From Streptomyces bicolor (GTDB lineage: Bacteria > Actinomycetota > Actinomycetes > Streptomycetales > Streptomycetaceae), in the NCBI RefSeq assembly GCF_000719285.1, contig NZ_JOFS01000027.1:49573-113572 (forward strand): a stretch of 64,000 bases of DNA, in the 5' to 3' direction. Numbering within the stretch: position 1 is the stretch's first letter; each line of letters starts with the position of its first letter. The translations under genes and the position numbers were made by a program. Below are positions 37,365 through 48,704 of this stretch, piece by piece. The notes below the pieces were generated by a model, which did no database searches, was not told the DNA's origin, and saw only the letters and a list, made by a program, of their open reading frames with translations.

Positions 37365-38375
37365 ATGAGCGACCCTCGGATCCTGACTGTGCGACCCGAG
37401 CCCGGCGAATACGCCTGGACGTTCGGTGGCGCACCTCCCGTGGCGCGCATCGCACCCGGCACGGTCCTCGACCTGTACACGGAGGACTGCTTCGCCGGAC
37501 GGGTGCGGTCGGAGAAGGACCTGGTGTCCGAGGTGTGCGAGTTCCCTTTCCTCAATCCGCAGACCGGACCGTTTTACGTTGAGGGTGCCGAGCCCGGTGA
37601 CACGGTCGCCGTGCACTTCGTGTCGATCGAACCGGCCCGGGACTGGGCCGCGTCGACCACCGTCCCGCTGTTCGGCGCACTTACCTCTACGCACACCACC
37701 GCCACGCTGCAAGCGCCGCTCCCGGAGACCGTCTGGATCTGGCAGCTGGACCGGACACGGCGTACGGCGCTTTTCCGGGCGCACGACAGTGACATCGAGG
37801 CCGAGCTGCCCATGGACCCGATGCACGGCACAGTCGGGGTGGCGCCGGCCAACCTCGAGGTGCGCTCGGCCCTGGTGCCCGACGCGCACGGGGGGAACAT
37901 GGACACACCGGAGATGCGGGCGGGCGTCACCTGCTATCTCGGGGTGAACGTCGAGGGCGCGCTGCTCAGCCTCGGTGACGGACACGCCCGGCAGGGCGAG
38001 GGCGAGACCTGTGGGGTCGCCGTCGAATGCGCGATGAACACCATGGTGATCGTCGAGCTGCTGAAGGGACTTGCCACGCCCTGGCCCCGCATCGAGTCCG
38101 ACACGCACATCGTCTCGACGGGTTCGGCCCGGCCACTGGAGGACGCGTTCCGGATATCCCAGCTCGACCTGGTGCAGTGGCTGGTGCGCGACTACGGGTT
38201 CAGCAAGCTGGACGCCTACCAGTTCGCGACCCAGGCCGTCGAGTCCCCGCTGGCCAACGTATGCGACACCAACTACACGTGCGTGGCCAAGCTCCGCAAG
38301 CAATGGCTTCCCGCACGCGAGACGCACCGCGGAGCACACGCGCGACTGCGGGAGACGGCGGCGACGCTGCGCTGA
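37365..38375 (+). CDS. Acetamidase/formamidase family protein
   Basis: The 336-aa protein belongs to the FmdA/AmdA family, which hydrolyses short amides to ammonia and the acid. Conserved blocks are LDLYTEDCFAGRV, FLNPQTGPFYVEGAEPGD, MDPMHGTVGVAP and GGNMDTPEMRAGVTCYLGV, then LSLGDGHARQGEGETCG. Substrate not determined by sequence. It is probably a separate transcription unit from the xyl genes. Confidence 0.88.
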   Translation: MSDPRILTVRPEPGEYAWTFGGAPPVARIAPGTVLDLYTEDCFAGRVRSEKDLVSEVCEFPFLNPQTGPFYVEGAEPGDTVAVHFVSIEPARDWAASTTVPLFGALTSTHTTATLQAPLPETVWIWQLDRTRRTALFRAHDSDIEAELPMDPMHGTVGVAPANLEVRSALVPDAHGGNMDTPEMRAGVTCYLGVNVEGALLSLGDGHARQGEGETCGVAVECAMNTMVIVELLKGLATPWPRIESDTHIVSTGSARPLEDAFRISQLDLVQWLVRDYGFSKLDAYQFATQAVESPLANVCDTNYTCVAKLRKQWLPARETHRGAHARLRETAATLR

Positions 38376-38504
38376 GCGCCCCGGTGTCCGTCCTCGACAC
38401 CGCCTCACCCCTCATCGACCCGAACCGCGGCCGACTTCGAACCGACCCTCGACAGACGTCAACACCGACCCGCGGCCAACCCATCGCTGAAAGGCAATCG
38501 CCCA

Positions 38505-39104
38505 GTGGAACGCGCAAGACCACTCCCCAGCCGACGGCGAATCCTCCAAGGCGCCGCCCTCGCCGCCGTCCCGTACGCCCTGCTCCCCGAATGGCGGGCC
38601 GGAGCGCATGTCCCGGGCCCGGACTACCCGCTCGCCGAGTGGCAGCCGGCGAGCACCGCCAACTACACGGTGGCGAACCGGCCCGCGACCCATCCCGTCG
38701 ACCAGGTGATCATCCACGTGACACAGACCACCTACCCCAACTCCTTGTCCGTCTTCCAGAACCCGAAGAAGCAGGTGTCGGCTCACTACGTCGTCCGCTC
38801 CGCCGACGGACACACCTCCCAGTGCGTTCGCGAGGCCGACATCGCCTGGCACGCCGGGGACTGGGACCACAACACGCGCAGCATCGGCATCGAGCACGAG
38901 GGCTGGGTCGATCAGCCCGGCTACTTCACCGACGTCCTGTACGAGACATCGGCCCGGCTCACGGCGGCCATCTGCACCAGACACGGCATACCGAAGGACC
39001 GCACGCACATCATCGGGCACCACGAAGTGCCCGGCACGGACCACACCGATCCCGGTCCGCACTGGGACTGGACGCGCTACATACGCCTCGTCAATGCCGC
39101 CTGA
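38505..39104 (+). CDS. Tat-exported N-acetylmuramoyl-L-alanine amidase
   Basis: The 199-aa protein has a twin-arginine-like signal (SRRRILQGAALAAVPYALL) and an amidase_2 zinc domain. The zinc ligands are likely the His in VIIHVTQT and the two His in TDHTDPGPHWDW; other landmarks are AHYVVRSADGHTSQ and SIGIEHEGW. It cleaves the bond between muramic acid and the stem peptide. GTG start at 38505, with only a weak ribosome site (AAAGG). The signal's folded-export route fits a cofactor-containing enzyme. Confidence 0.86.
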   Translation: MERARPLPSRRRILQGAALAAVPYALLPEWRAGAHVPGPDYPLAEWQPASTANYTVANRPATHPVDQVIIHVTQTTYPNSLSVFQNPKKQVSAHYVVRSADGHTSQCVREADIAWHAGDWDHNTRSIGIEHEGWVDQPGYFTDVLYETSARLTAAICTRHGIPKDRTHIIGHHEVPGTDHTDPGPHWDWTRYIRLVNAA

Positions 39105-39187
39105 GGGCTCGAACATCTGCTCCGGTGGGCCCGTCGTTCGGGTGCCACCCGTCGAAAAGGTTGTCCGCGCGCGTACCCGGAGTGACG

Positions 39188-40501
39188 ATGTCCCCATCCT
39201 CATCGCCTTCCCGGGAGGCCGAGTTGACCGATCCGTGGGTGGCCCTGGAGCCGGGGACCGACCCTGCCGAGCGTGTACGGGTGCTGCGTCGCGCGCATGA
39301 GACGTTCACCGAGGCGGGGACCGTGCCGAAGCCGGTGCGTGCCGTGGTGGCCGACTCGTGGCGGCGTTCCGCGCGGGCCGGTGTGGGTCCGGACGGGACC
39401 GCGAGTGTGGAGCTGGCGGACGGAGATCTCGGCGCCTACCGCGCGGAGCATCCGCTGGCGCGGGTGATGCCGCTGTTCCGGGAGCTGCTGGGCACATTCG
39501 CCGCCGACGGCGAGCATCTGCTCGCGGTGTGCGACGCGCACGGAAGGCTGCTGTGGGTGGAAGGTCATCCCACCACCCGGCGGCGGGCGGGGCGGATGAA
39601 CTTCGTGCCGGGTGCGCGCTGGGCGGAGACCGCGGTCGGCACGAACGCACCGGGCACGGCGGTCGCCGTGGACCGGCCGGTGCAGGTGTTCGCGGCCGAG
39701 CACTTCATCCGCCGGGTGCAACCCTGGACCTGTGCCGCGGCACCGGTGCACGATCCGCGCACCGGGCGGGTGCTCGGGGCGGTGGACATCACCGGCGGGG
39801 ACGGGCTCGCGCATCCGCACAGCCTGGGGTTCGTGCAGGCCGTGGCCCGTGCCGCGGAGTCCCAGCTGGCGCTGCTCGCCCCGCCCGTGCCCACCGCCGA
39901 CATGCCGGAGCTGAGCGTGCTGGGCCGCGACGAGGCGCAACTGCTCTTGGGTGGCCGCCGGGTCAGGCTCAGTCGCCGGCACAGCGAGATCCTGGTGCTG
40001 CTGGCCCGGCATCCGGAGGGGCTGACCGGGGACGAACTGCTGTGCGCGCTGTACGAGGACGAGTCGGTGACGCCGGTGACGCTGCGCGCCGAACTGGCCC
40101 GTCTGCGCCGGGCGCTGGGGCCCGGGCTGCTCGCCTCTCGGCCGTACCGGCTCACGGTGCCGGTGGAGTCGGACGTTGCGGTCGTGGAGCGGCGCCTGGA
40201 GACGGGTGCGGTCATGGCCGCGGTCACGGCGTATTCCGGCCCGCTGCTGCCCGGCTCGCAGGCGCCGGCGGTCGTGCGGCTCCGGCGGCGCCTGGCCGAC
40301 GGCCTGCGTACGGCGCTGATCGCACGCCGCGACCCCGACCTGCTGGCCGACTGGGCGCACGCTCCGTGGGGTGAGGACGACCTGGAGGTGTGGCGGGCGC
40401 TAGCCGCTGTGCGCCCGTCTGCAGCCGTTCGGTCGAGGCTGGCCGCGCTGGAGTTGGAGCTCACGGCACGGCCTGCCTGGGAGGGCCGTACACCGCGCTG
40501 A
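39188..40501 (+). CDS. GAF-domain transcriptional regulator of the adjacent dehydrogenase
   Basis: The roughly 437-aa protein has an N-terminal helical region, a GAF-like sensor (about 70-230; [50 protein letters not shown]) and a C-terminal winged-helix-like output ([34 protein letters not shown]). The arrangement resembles AcoR-type regulators without the AAA+ domain, as in Streptomyces. It lies 163 bp upstream of an aldehyde dehydrogenase gene and probably controls it. The start is the ATG at 39188 (GGAG 5 nt upstream) or a TTG at 39224 with GGGAGG. Confidence 0.8.
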   Translation: MSPSSSPSREAELTDPWVALEPGTDPAERVRVLRRAHETFTEAGTVPKPVRAVVADSWRRSARAGVGPDGTASVELADGDLGAYRAEHPLARVMPLFRELLGTFAADGEHLLAVCDAHGRLLWVEGHPTTRRRAGRMNFVPGARWAETAVGTNAPGTAVAVDRPVQVFAAEHFIRRVQPWTCAAAPVHDPRTGRVLGAVDITGGDGLAHPHSLGFVQAVARAAESQLALLAPPVPTADMPELSVLGRDEAQLLLGGRRVRLSRRHSEILVLLARHPEGLTGDELLCALYEDESVTPVTLRAELARLRRALGPGLLASRPYRLTVPVESDVAVVERRLETGAVMAAVTAYSGPLLPGSQAPAVVRLRRRLADGLRTALIARRDPDLLADWAHAPWGEDDLEVWRALAAVRPSAAVRSRLAALELELTARPAWEGRTPR

Positions 40502-40664
40502 CCGAGCCACCGGCCGGCTGCTCAAGCCGCGGTCCGCTGATGGAACCAGCGGCCAAGTTGCCGGCAAGCCCGCCACGCGCAACGTACTTGCAACCTCGCC
40601 GTCCCTAGCCTCGCGCCGAGAGCTGCCCAACGGCGGGCAGTGCTTCATCGGGAGGCAGAGCAGA

Positions 40665-42188
40665 ATGACCCGTTACGCGGCGCCCGGCACCGAGGGTGCG
40701 ATCGTCTCCTACCAGGCGCGCTACGACCACTTCATCGGCGGTGAGTACGTGCCTCCGATCAAGGGGCAGTACTTCGAGAACCCGACGCCGTTGAACGGGC
40801 AGCCGTTCACCGAGATCGCGCGGGGCACGGCGGAGGATGTGGAGCGGGCGCTGGACGCGGCGCACGCGGCCGCACCCGCGTGGGGCCGGACGTCGGTGAC
40901 CGAGCGCGCCGGCATCCTGCTGAGGATCGCCGACTGTATGGAGGCGAACCTGGAGAAGTTGGCCGTGGCCGAGAGCTGGGAGAACGGCAAGCCGGTGCGG
41001 GAGACGCTGGCGGCCGACATTCCGCTGGCCATCGACCACTTCCGTTACTTCGCGGGCGCGATCAGGGCGCAGGAGGGCTCGCTCGGCGAGGTCGACGACG
41101 ACACGGTGGCGTACCACTTCCACGAGCCGTTGGGCGTGGTCGCGCAGATCATCCCGTGGAACTTCCCGATCCTGATGGCGACGTGGAAGCTCGCTCCGGC
41201 GCTGGCCGCGGGCAACACGGTCGTGCTGAAGCCGGCCGAGCAGACCCCGGCGTCCATCCACTATTGGCTCGGCCTGGTCTCCGATCTGCTTCCGCCCGGT
41301 GTGGTCAACATCGTCAACGGCTTCGGCGTGGAGGCGGGCAAGCCGCTGGCGTCGAGCCCCAGGGTGGCCAAAGTGGCGTTCACCGGGGAGACCACGACCG
41401 GCCGGCTGATCATGCAGTACGCCTCGGAGAACATCACCCCGGTGACCCTCGAACTCGGCGGCAAGTCCCCGAACATCTTCTTCGACGACGTGTGGGCGGC
41501 GAACGACGACTTCCGGGACAAGGCGCTCGAGGGGTTCACGATGTTCGCGCTCAACCAGGGCGAGGTGTGCACGTGCCCGTCCCGGGCGCTGGTGCAGCGC
41601 GGTCACTACGCCGAGTTCATGGAGGCGGCGATCGCCCGCACCGAGCAGATCAAGACCGGCCACCCGCTCGACACGGACACGATGATCGGCGCACAGGCGT
41701 CCAACGACCAGCTGGAGAAGATCCTCTCCTACCTGGACATCGGCCGGCAGGAAGGCGCCCGGGTCCTCACGGGCGGCGAACGTATCGAGCACGACGGTGA
41801 GTTGAAGGGCGGGTACTACGTCCAGCCGACCATCTTCGAGGGCGACAACCGTATGCGGATCTTCCAGGAGGAGATCTTCGGGCCGGTCGTCTCGGTGACG
41901 TCCTTCGACGACTTCGACGACGCCGTCAAGATCGCCAACGACACGCTGTACGGCCTCGGTGCGGGCGTGTGGACGCGGGACATCAACACCGCGTACCGAG
42001 CGGGCCGTGCCATCCAGGCGGGGCGCGTGTGGACGAACTGTTACCACGCCTACCCGGCGCACGCGGCCTTCGGCGGCTACAAGGGCTCGGGCATAGGGCG
42101 TGAGACGCACAAGATGATGCTGGAGCACTACCAGCAGACGAAGAACATTCTTTGTTCTTACAGCCCTCGGAAACTCGGCTTCTTCTAG
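40665..42188 (+). CDS. NAD-dependent aldehyde dehydrogenase
   Basis: The 507-aa enzyme has the Rossmann and catalytic parts of the ALDH superfamily: [34 protein letters not shown], the general base in [13 protein letters not shown] and the catalytic Cys in [13 protein letters not shown]. It is closest to the acetaldehyde dehydrogenase/ExaC-like group, oxidising short aliphatic aldehydes. It is preceded by the GAF regulator and followed by a hairpin terminator. Confidence 0.93.
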   Translation: MTRYAAPGTEGAIVSYQARYDHFIGGEYVPPIKGQYFENPTPLNGQPFTEIARGTAEDVERALDAAHAAAPAWGRTSVTERAGILLRIADCMEANLEKLAVAESWENGKPVRETLAADIPLAIDHFRYFAGAIRAQEGSLGEVDDDTVAYHFHEPLGVVAQIIPWNFPILMATWKLAPALAAGNTVVLKPAEQTPASIHYWLGLVSDLLPPGVVNIVNGFGVEAGKPLASSPRVAKVAFTGETTTGRLIMQYASENITPVTLELGGKSPNIFFDDVWAANDDFRDKALEGFTMFALNQGEVCTCPSRALVQRGHYAEFMEAAIARTEQIKTGHPLDTDTMIGAQASNDQLEKILSYLDIGRQEGARVLTGGERIEHDGELKGGYYVQPTIFEGDNRMRIFQEEIFGPVVSVTSFDDFDDAVKIANDTLYGLGAGVWTRDINTAYRAGRAIQAGRVWTNCYHAYPAHAAFGGYKGSGIGRETHKMMLEHYQQTKNILCSYSPRKLGFF

Positions 42189-42242
42189 AGCCTGAAGTCG
42201 GGAATTCGCCCCGTCCTTCAATCTGGGATGGACGTCGACGAA

Positions 42243-42270
42243 GTGGAGCCAGGGATCATCCTGGCTCCAC
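42243..42270. terminator. Perfect hairpin between convergent genes
   Basis: GTGGAGCCAGG and CCTGGCTCCAC form an 11-bp perfect stem around GATCAT, between the convergent dehydrogenase and lectin-esterase genes. Confidence 0.8.
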
Positions 42271-42287
42271 CCCGTGGTGCGGGCGTG

Positions 42288-43661
42288 TCACTGGAACTGT
42301 GCGAAGAACCTCCAGATCTCTGCCTTGGTCCAGGTGGTGACGCCGCTTTCGCCGGAGGAGCCGTCGACCGGACCGGGTATGTGGCCTCCGTCGAACGCGG
42401 CCCATTGGACCGCGTATCCGGCACGGCAGCCCGAGTAGGTGGTGGTGATGTGCGTTCGGCTGCCCGGCGCGGGCTCGCGCGGGCTTTGGGCAGTGCAGCC
42501 GTTGTTGGCGACGAACTTGTCGCGCAGGGACCGTCCTTGCCCGATGTTGAGGACGTTGTCGCTGATGCCGTGGATTCCGAAGTAGGCGATGGGCTGGGTG
42601 CCACCGCTGCACCCGCTGATCTGAGCGCCGGCGATGACCGCGACGGCCCTGAAGACGTTCGCCCGGCTGCATGCGAGTGCGTAGCTCATACCGCCGCCCC
42701 AGCTGAAGCCCGTGGCGAAACGCTGTGCCGGGTTCACGCAGAGGCCGCCCTCGATGCGCCGGATCATGTCGTCGACGAAGGTGACGTCCTCACCGCCCGA
42801 ATTGGCCCACCCGTTGCCGAGGCCCTGGGGAGCGACGAGGATCGCGCTGTTGTTCGACTGTTCCTGTTGGCCGTAGTAGGACCAGGCGTTCCCGCTCGTG
42901 CCGCCCGAGGCGACGTCGCCGGCGGTTCCGCCCCGCCAGTGGAACGCGAAGATCAGCCGGTAGCGGTGGCTGTTGTCGTAGTTGGCGGGAACCCTGAGGA
43001 TGAAGCTGCGGCTCTTGCCGCCGCTCTGAATCGTGTGCGTACCGCTCGTCAGAGTCGGGGCGCTGCCGCATCCGCCGTCACCGCCACCGGACGACAGCTT
43101 GACCATCTGCCACTGCTGGTTGGCGCCGCCCCAGTCGGTGTACTGGACGACATTGCCGCCGTCGGCGCTGGAGGCGCCCTGCACCTCCACCGCCTTGCCG
43201 CTGGTGCGATTGATCAGCCGTACGTGGCCCGCGTCGGAGTCGGCCAGGCGGAACTGCTGGTTGGCCCCGTTGTGGTCGGCCCACTGCTGGATCGCGGCAC
43301 CGTCCGCGGTCGAGGCGCCGGCCACGTCGAGAACCTTGCCCGAATGCCGGGCCTTGAGGCGGTAGAAGCCGCCGCCGGAGTCCACGAACTGCCACTGCTG
43401 GTTGGTTCCGTCGCTGCGCGTCCACTGGCCGACCCGCGCGCCGTCGGCGGTGGACGCGCCAGAGACGTCCAGCGCCTTGCCGCTGTTGCGATTGACCAGG
43501 ACGTACCACGCATTGGTGTCCACCGTCGCCGCCGCGGCGGGCGCCGGATTCACCGCGGTGAGCATGCCGATCGCGAGGGTCGCCGCCACCAGGGCGGCAA
43601 CCCGGGACCACCAGCGATGCCTTAAGGGAGGGGCGGGGGAAACCGCACCGGACGGCTTCAT
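42288..43661 (-). CDS. Secreted lectin-linked esterase (CE1/PHB-depolymerase-like)
   Basis: The 457-aa secreted protein has a signal peptide, an N-terminal ricin-type beta-trefoil lectin (about 45-190, with repeated QxW motifs such as NQQWQF), a Gly/Ser linker and an alpha/beta-hydrolase. The nucleophile is in GFSWGGGMSYALA, the Asp likely in IHGISDNVL and the His in FDGGHIPGP. It resembles CE1 acetyl-xylan or feruloyl esterases and PHB depolymerases; location 31 bp after a xylanase gene favours an action on xylan side groups. The lectin is very similar to that on the GH62 enzyme. Confidence 0.85.
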   Translation of the reverse strand: MKPSGAVSPAPPLRHRWWSRVAALVAATLAIGMLTAVNPAPAAAATVDTNAWYVLVNRNSGKALDVSGASTADGARVGQWTRSDGTNQQWQFVDSGGGFYRLKARHSGKVLDVAGASTADGAAIQQWADHNGANQQFRLADSDAGHVRLINRTSGKAVEVQGASSADGGNVVQYTDWGGANQQWQMVKLSSGGGDGGCGSAPTLTSGTHTIQSGGKSRSFILRVPANYDNSHRYRLIFAFHWRGGTAGDVASGGTSGNAWSYYGQQEQSNNSAILVAPQGLGNGWANSGGEDVTFVDDMIRRIEGGLCVNPAQRFATGFSWGGGMSYALACSRANVFRAVAVIAGAQISGCSGGTQPIAYFGIHGISDNVLNIGQGRSLRDKFVANNGCTAQSPREPAPGSRTHITTTYSGCRAGYAVQWAAFDGGHIPGPVDGSSGESGVTTWTKAEIWRFFAQFQ

Positions 43662-43692
43662 CGATTCACCCTTTCGTTTGTCACGGGTCCCA

Positions 43693-45273
<1,581 letters not shown>

Positions 45274-45537
45274 TCAACCGGCACGAGACGGCACCTGGTC
45301 GGCCGTCGGGTGGCCTACGGCGGGCGGCGGTGTTTCGACACAGGCATGCGGGTACTCCATCGCGGCTCAGCCGGGGGACCGTCACGCGGCGTCGCATACC
45401 TCTCCGACTGCAAGAAGAGCCAGGATGCGCTGGTGCGACCCTCACCGGGACAAAACAGGGTGGCGCAGGTGCTTTGGTGCGCGGATCTGCGGTGCAGCCG
45501 TGCGTGATCTGCCGTGGAGCACCGTTTACTCAGGGAC

Positions 45538-45565
45538 GCCGTAGTTCGAAATCTCGAACTACGGC
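45538..45565. promoter_or_regulatory. 28-nt palindrome, candidate operator
   Basis: Perfect 12-bp arms GCCGTAGTTCGA and TCGAACTACGGC flank AATC. It lies about 415 bp upstream of xlnA and 370 bp upstream of the GH62 gene. The length and symmetry suggest a dimeric regulator site, though a terminator-like hairpin cannot be excluded. Confidence 0.65.
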
Positions 45566-45853
45566 CGGTCACTCAGAGAGGGATGATTGGGGGTTGACGG
45601 TGAATCGTCAACACTCAGCACAGAGAAAGTTTCCATCCTCTGTCCGAAACATTCGGAATCCCCTCGAGCCGGACGACGAAATCCTCCGGCGCCGCCCGGC
45701 GAGCCATATCGCCAATTTCCGGAGCACTTCCGGTCGGCGCGACAGCTTGCCAAGCCCAAAGGGCAGGAACTGTTTGTGGACAGATCGGCGATAGACCTTG
45801 ACCTGAGGACCCCGCATTCCTAGCTTGTGGCGTCAAAGAATCGGGAAACTCCC

Positions 45854-45864
45854 CGAAAGTTTCG
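45854..45864. promoter_or_regulatory. CGAAAGTTTCG palindrome before GH62
   Basis: An 11-nt perfect palindrome 69 bp before the GH62 start codon. The core GAAAGTTTC is repeated at 45625-45633. It fits a repressor site overlapping the promoter. Confidence 0.6.
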
Positions 45865-45932
45865 AGACCCCTGCTCTCGGTACGGCCGCTCCGCGGTTCA
45901 TCGACGCCCCCCGTCCCCAAGGAGGCCCTCTG

Positions 45933-47399
45933 ATGTGGTTTCGCCACCAGTCCCCGGTCCGTCCAAGACGCTTACTCGCCGTCCTCGCTCCCTTGCTGCT
46001 CGTGGCCACCTTCCTCGGCGCCCAGCCCGCCGCCGCGGCGACCGTAGACCCCAACGCCTCGTATGTGCTGGTCAACCGCAACAGCGGCAAGGCCCTGGAC
46101 GTCTACAACCTGGCGACCAACGACGGCGCCCGTATCACCCAGTGGACCAGGAACGATCAGAACCAGCAGCAGTGGCAGTTCGTCGATTCCGGGGGCGGCT
46201 ACTACCGCATCAAGTCCCGCCACTCGGGCAAGGTGCTGGACGTCCACAACTGGTCCACCGCGAACGGCGGCTCGATCGTCCAGTGGGCCGACCTGAACGC
46301 CACCAACCAGCAGTGGCGGCTGGCCGACAGCTCGGACGGCTACGTGAGGCTCATCTCGCGCCACAGCAACAAGGCCCTCGAAGTACAAGGTGCCTCCACC
46401 GCCGACAACGCGAACGTCGTCCAGTACGACGACTGGGGCGGCACCAACCAGCAGTGGCAGCTCGTCAAGGTCGGCGCCGACAACCCCGGCCCGTGCGCTC
46501 TTCCGTCGACATACCGCTGGACGTCAACGGGCGCGCTGGCGCAGCCCAAGCCGGGGTGGGTCTCACTCAAGGACTTCACCGTCGTCCCCTACAACGGCAG
46601 GCAACTCGTCTATGCGACGACGCACGACACAGGGACGCGCTGGGGTTCGATGAACTTCGGCCTGTTCACCAACTGGTCGGAGATGGCCTCGTCCAGCCAG
46701 AACACGATGTCGACCTCCACCGTCGCGCCCACGCTCTTCTACTTCGCGCCGAAGAACATCTGGGTGCTCGCCTACCAGTGGGGCAGGACCGCCTTCTCCT
46801 ACCGGACATCGAGCGACCCCACCAACCCGAATGGCTGGTCATCCGAGCAGGTGCTCTTCTCCGGAAGCATCCCCGACTCCGGAACCGGGCCCATCGACCA
46901 GACGCTCATCGCTGACGGGACGAACATGTACCTGTTCTTCGCCGGCGACAACGGCAAGATCTACCGGGCCAGTATGCCGATCGGGAACTTCCCGGGCAGC
47001 TTCGGCTCGAACTCGACAGTGATCATGAGCGATACGACGAACAACCTGTTCGAAGCCCCGCAGGTCTACAAGCTCCAGGGCCAGAACCGCTACCTCATGA
47101 TCGTCGAGGCGATCGGCTCGCAGGGCCGCTACTTCCGCTCGTTCACGGCCACCAGTCTGAACGGCTCATGGACACCCCAGGCCGCGACCGAGAGCAATCC
47201 CTTCGCCGGCAAGGCCAACAGCGGCGCCACCTGGACCAACGACATCAGCCACGGCGAACTGATCCGCACCAGCCCCGATCAGACCATGACCGTCGATCCC
47301 TGCAACCTGCAGTTGCTCTACCAGGGGCGCAGCCCCAACTCCGGCGGCGACTACGGCCTCCTGCCCTACCGTCCGGGTCTGCTGACACTGCAGCGCTGA
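45933..47399 (+). CDS. Secreted GH62 alpha-L-arabinofuranosidase with N-terminal lectin
   Basis: The 488-aa protein has a signal peptide, a ricin-type trefoil (about 35-185) and a GH62 five-bladed propeller. GH62 landmarks are [55 protein letters not shown] and the C-terminal [20 protein letters not shown]. It removes arabinofuranose side chains from arabinoxylan. The lectin closely matches that of the esterase at 42288. AAGGAGG lies 8 nt before the ATG. Confidence 0.93.
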   Translation: MWFRHQSPVRPRRLLAVLAPLLLVATFLGAQPAAAATVDPNASYVLVNRNSGKALDVYNLATNDGARITQWTRNDQNQQQWQFVDSGGGYYRIKSRHSGKVLDVHNWSTANGGSIVQWADLNATNQQWRLADSSDGYVRLISRHSNKALEVQGASTADNANVVQYDDWGGTNQQWQLVKVGADNPGPCALPSTYRWTSTGALAQPKPGWVSLKDFTVVPYNGRQLVYATTHDTGTRWGSMNFGLFTNWSEMASSSQNTMSTSTVAPTLFYFAPKNIWVLAYQWGRTAFSYRTSSDPTNPNGWSSEQVLFSGSIPDSGTGPIDQTLIADGTNMYLFFAGDNGKIYRASMPIGNFPGSFGSNSTVIMSDTTNNLFEAPQVYKLQGQNRYLMIVEAIGSQGRYFRSFTATSLNGSWTPQAATESNPFAGKANSGATWTNDISHGELIRTSPDQTMTVDPCNLQLLYQGRSPNSGGDYGLLPYRPGLLTLQR

Positions 47400-47414
47400 C
47401 GGCGTGACACGAGT

Positions 47415-47435
47415 CCGGCTCCGGTAGGGAGCCGG
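47415..47435. terminator. First hairpin between GH62 and VWA operon
   Basis: CCGGCTCC and GGAGCCGG pair around GGTAG, just after the GH62 stop codon. A stronger second hairpin follows. Confidence 0.6.
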
Positions 47436-47439
47436 CGTG

Positions 47440-47466
47440 GCGGGCTCGGCGGAAGGCCGAGCCCGC
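47440..47466. terminator. Second hairpin between convergent units
   Basis: GCGGGCTCGGC and GCCGAGCCCGC form an 11-bp perfect stem around GGAAG. It likely stops transcription of both GH62 and the LRR-VWA operon. Confidence 0.75.
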
Positions 47467-47516
47467 TCGGGTCACGCGACCACGTCACCGCCGGCCGCCA
47501 AGATCCGGCTCGGCTT

Positions 47517-48704
47517 CTAGGTGGGAATGCGTACCGTCTCCACCCAGCCAGGGGGCTGTGGTGCGGCGGAGCCGATCAGAGCCGCGATGATGCGGCAGGG
47601 TGGGTTCTCGTCGGGCCAGGGGGTGTGTCCGTCGGTGAGGACGACGACGATGTTCGGGCGGTCCCGCGTCGCGAGGGCCGCTTCGATACCGACGCGCATG
47701 TCCGTGCCGCCACCGCCGCCCAGGGTGATCTGCTCGGTGGCGGTCACCCGGGACACGGCGTGCACGTCGGCGTCGCACGCGAGCACGGTGACGCGGTTGC
47801 CGCGTATGCCAACCTCGCGTAGAACACCCGTCACCTCGCCGAGGGCGGCCGCCAGTTCGGCGTCACCCATCGATCCGGAGGTGTCGATGACGACGGACAC
47901 CCGCGGCAGCGGGCGGCGCAGGCTCGGCAGGACGACGCCGCGCAGCGCCGGAGTACGGCGCGAGGGTCGGCGGTAGGTGTAGTCGACGGCTCCGCCGGCC
48001 CATGCGGCGGCCTCCCGGACCGCGCCGGACAGCGCCCGTCGCCAGTCCACCGTGGGTTCCAGGACCTCCTCGGCCCAGCGCTGCCAGCCCGCGGGCAGGC
48101 TGCCGCGGGTGCGCTGGTGGGCGCGCATCGCCTCGGCGGTCTGCCGCCGCAGGGCCTGCGCCTCGACCTCGCCGAGCCGGGCGGGGCCGGCCGACTCCGG
48201 GAGTTCCCAGGGCGAGGGCCGGCCGTGGGCGCCCGATCCGCAGTCCGGCGTTCGTACGTGCGGCGGGAGTCGGTCGACGTACACCTCGAACAACTGGCCC
48301 TCGGGGAGGCCGAAGAGGCGCGGTTCCATGCGCCCGTCGGGCAGGCGCAGGCCGTCGGCGAGGAGATCGTCGTTGATCTCGCAGTCCTGGGCGACGTTGA
48401 CGCGGTGCCGGTCGCGCTGGGCGGCGGCGGGAAGGCGGTCGGCGCGGCCATGGTGGTCGCGCAGCAGGTGCGCCGCCTCATGCACCCAGACGCCCGCCAG
48501 CTCGGGCACCGGCGTCGCGTCGACGAAGGCGGGGGACACATAGCAGCGCCAGTGCCGGTCCACTCCCATCGTCGGGACGTCGGTGCTCGCGACGACGGTC
48601 AGCGCGTACAACGCCGACGCCAGATACGGCCGGTCGCTCGCCGCCCGGTAACGGGCCGCGAGCAGCTTGGTCACGTCCAGGGCGCGGCGCGCGTCCCCCG
48701 TCAC
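47517..48704 (-). CDS. DUF2201-like VWA protein with putative metallopeptidase domain
   Basis: The 395-aa cytoplasmic protein has two parts. The N-terminal part (1-240) resembles the DUF2201 putative metallopeptidase: HEAAHLLRDHH (about 75-85) is an HExxH zinc motif, followed by NVAQDCEINDDLL, where the Asp/Glu could provide another ligand. The C-terminal part (265-395) is a von Willebrand factor A domain with an intact MIDAS: DTSGSMG, a Thr in GGGGTDMR and an Asp in VVLTDGHTPW. Its GTG overlaps the stop of the MoxR ATPase by 4 nt. MoxR-VWA pairs usually act as chaperone-like remodellers. Here the VWA protein may be the effector (inference). Last gene of the operon. Confidence 0.85.
   Translation of the reverse strand: MTGDARRALDVTKLLAARYRAASDRPYLASALYALTVVASTDVPTMGVDRHWRCYVSPAFVDATPVPELAGVWVHEAAHLLRDHHGRADRLPAAAQRDRHRVNVAQDCEINDDLLADGLRLPDGRMEPRLFGLPEGQLFEVYVDRLPPHVRTPDCGSGAHGRPSPWELPESAGPARLGEVEAQALRRQTAEAMRAHQRTRGSLPAGWQRWAEEVLEPTVDWRRALSGAVREAAAWAGGAVDYTYRRPSRRTPALRGVVLPSLRRPLPRVSVVIDTSGSMGDAELAAALGEVTGVLREVGIRGNRVTVLACDADVHAVSRVTATEQITLGGGGGTDMRVGIEAALATRDRPNIVVVLTDGHTPWPDENPPCRIIAALIGSAAPQPPGWVETVRIPT

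Noticed and set aside
38027..39187. N-terminal extension of the GAF regulator frame into the amidase gene
   Set aside because: The amidase in the other frame has a signal peptide and zinc motifs. The extension is Arg/Pro-rich and lacks a start with a ribosome site.
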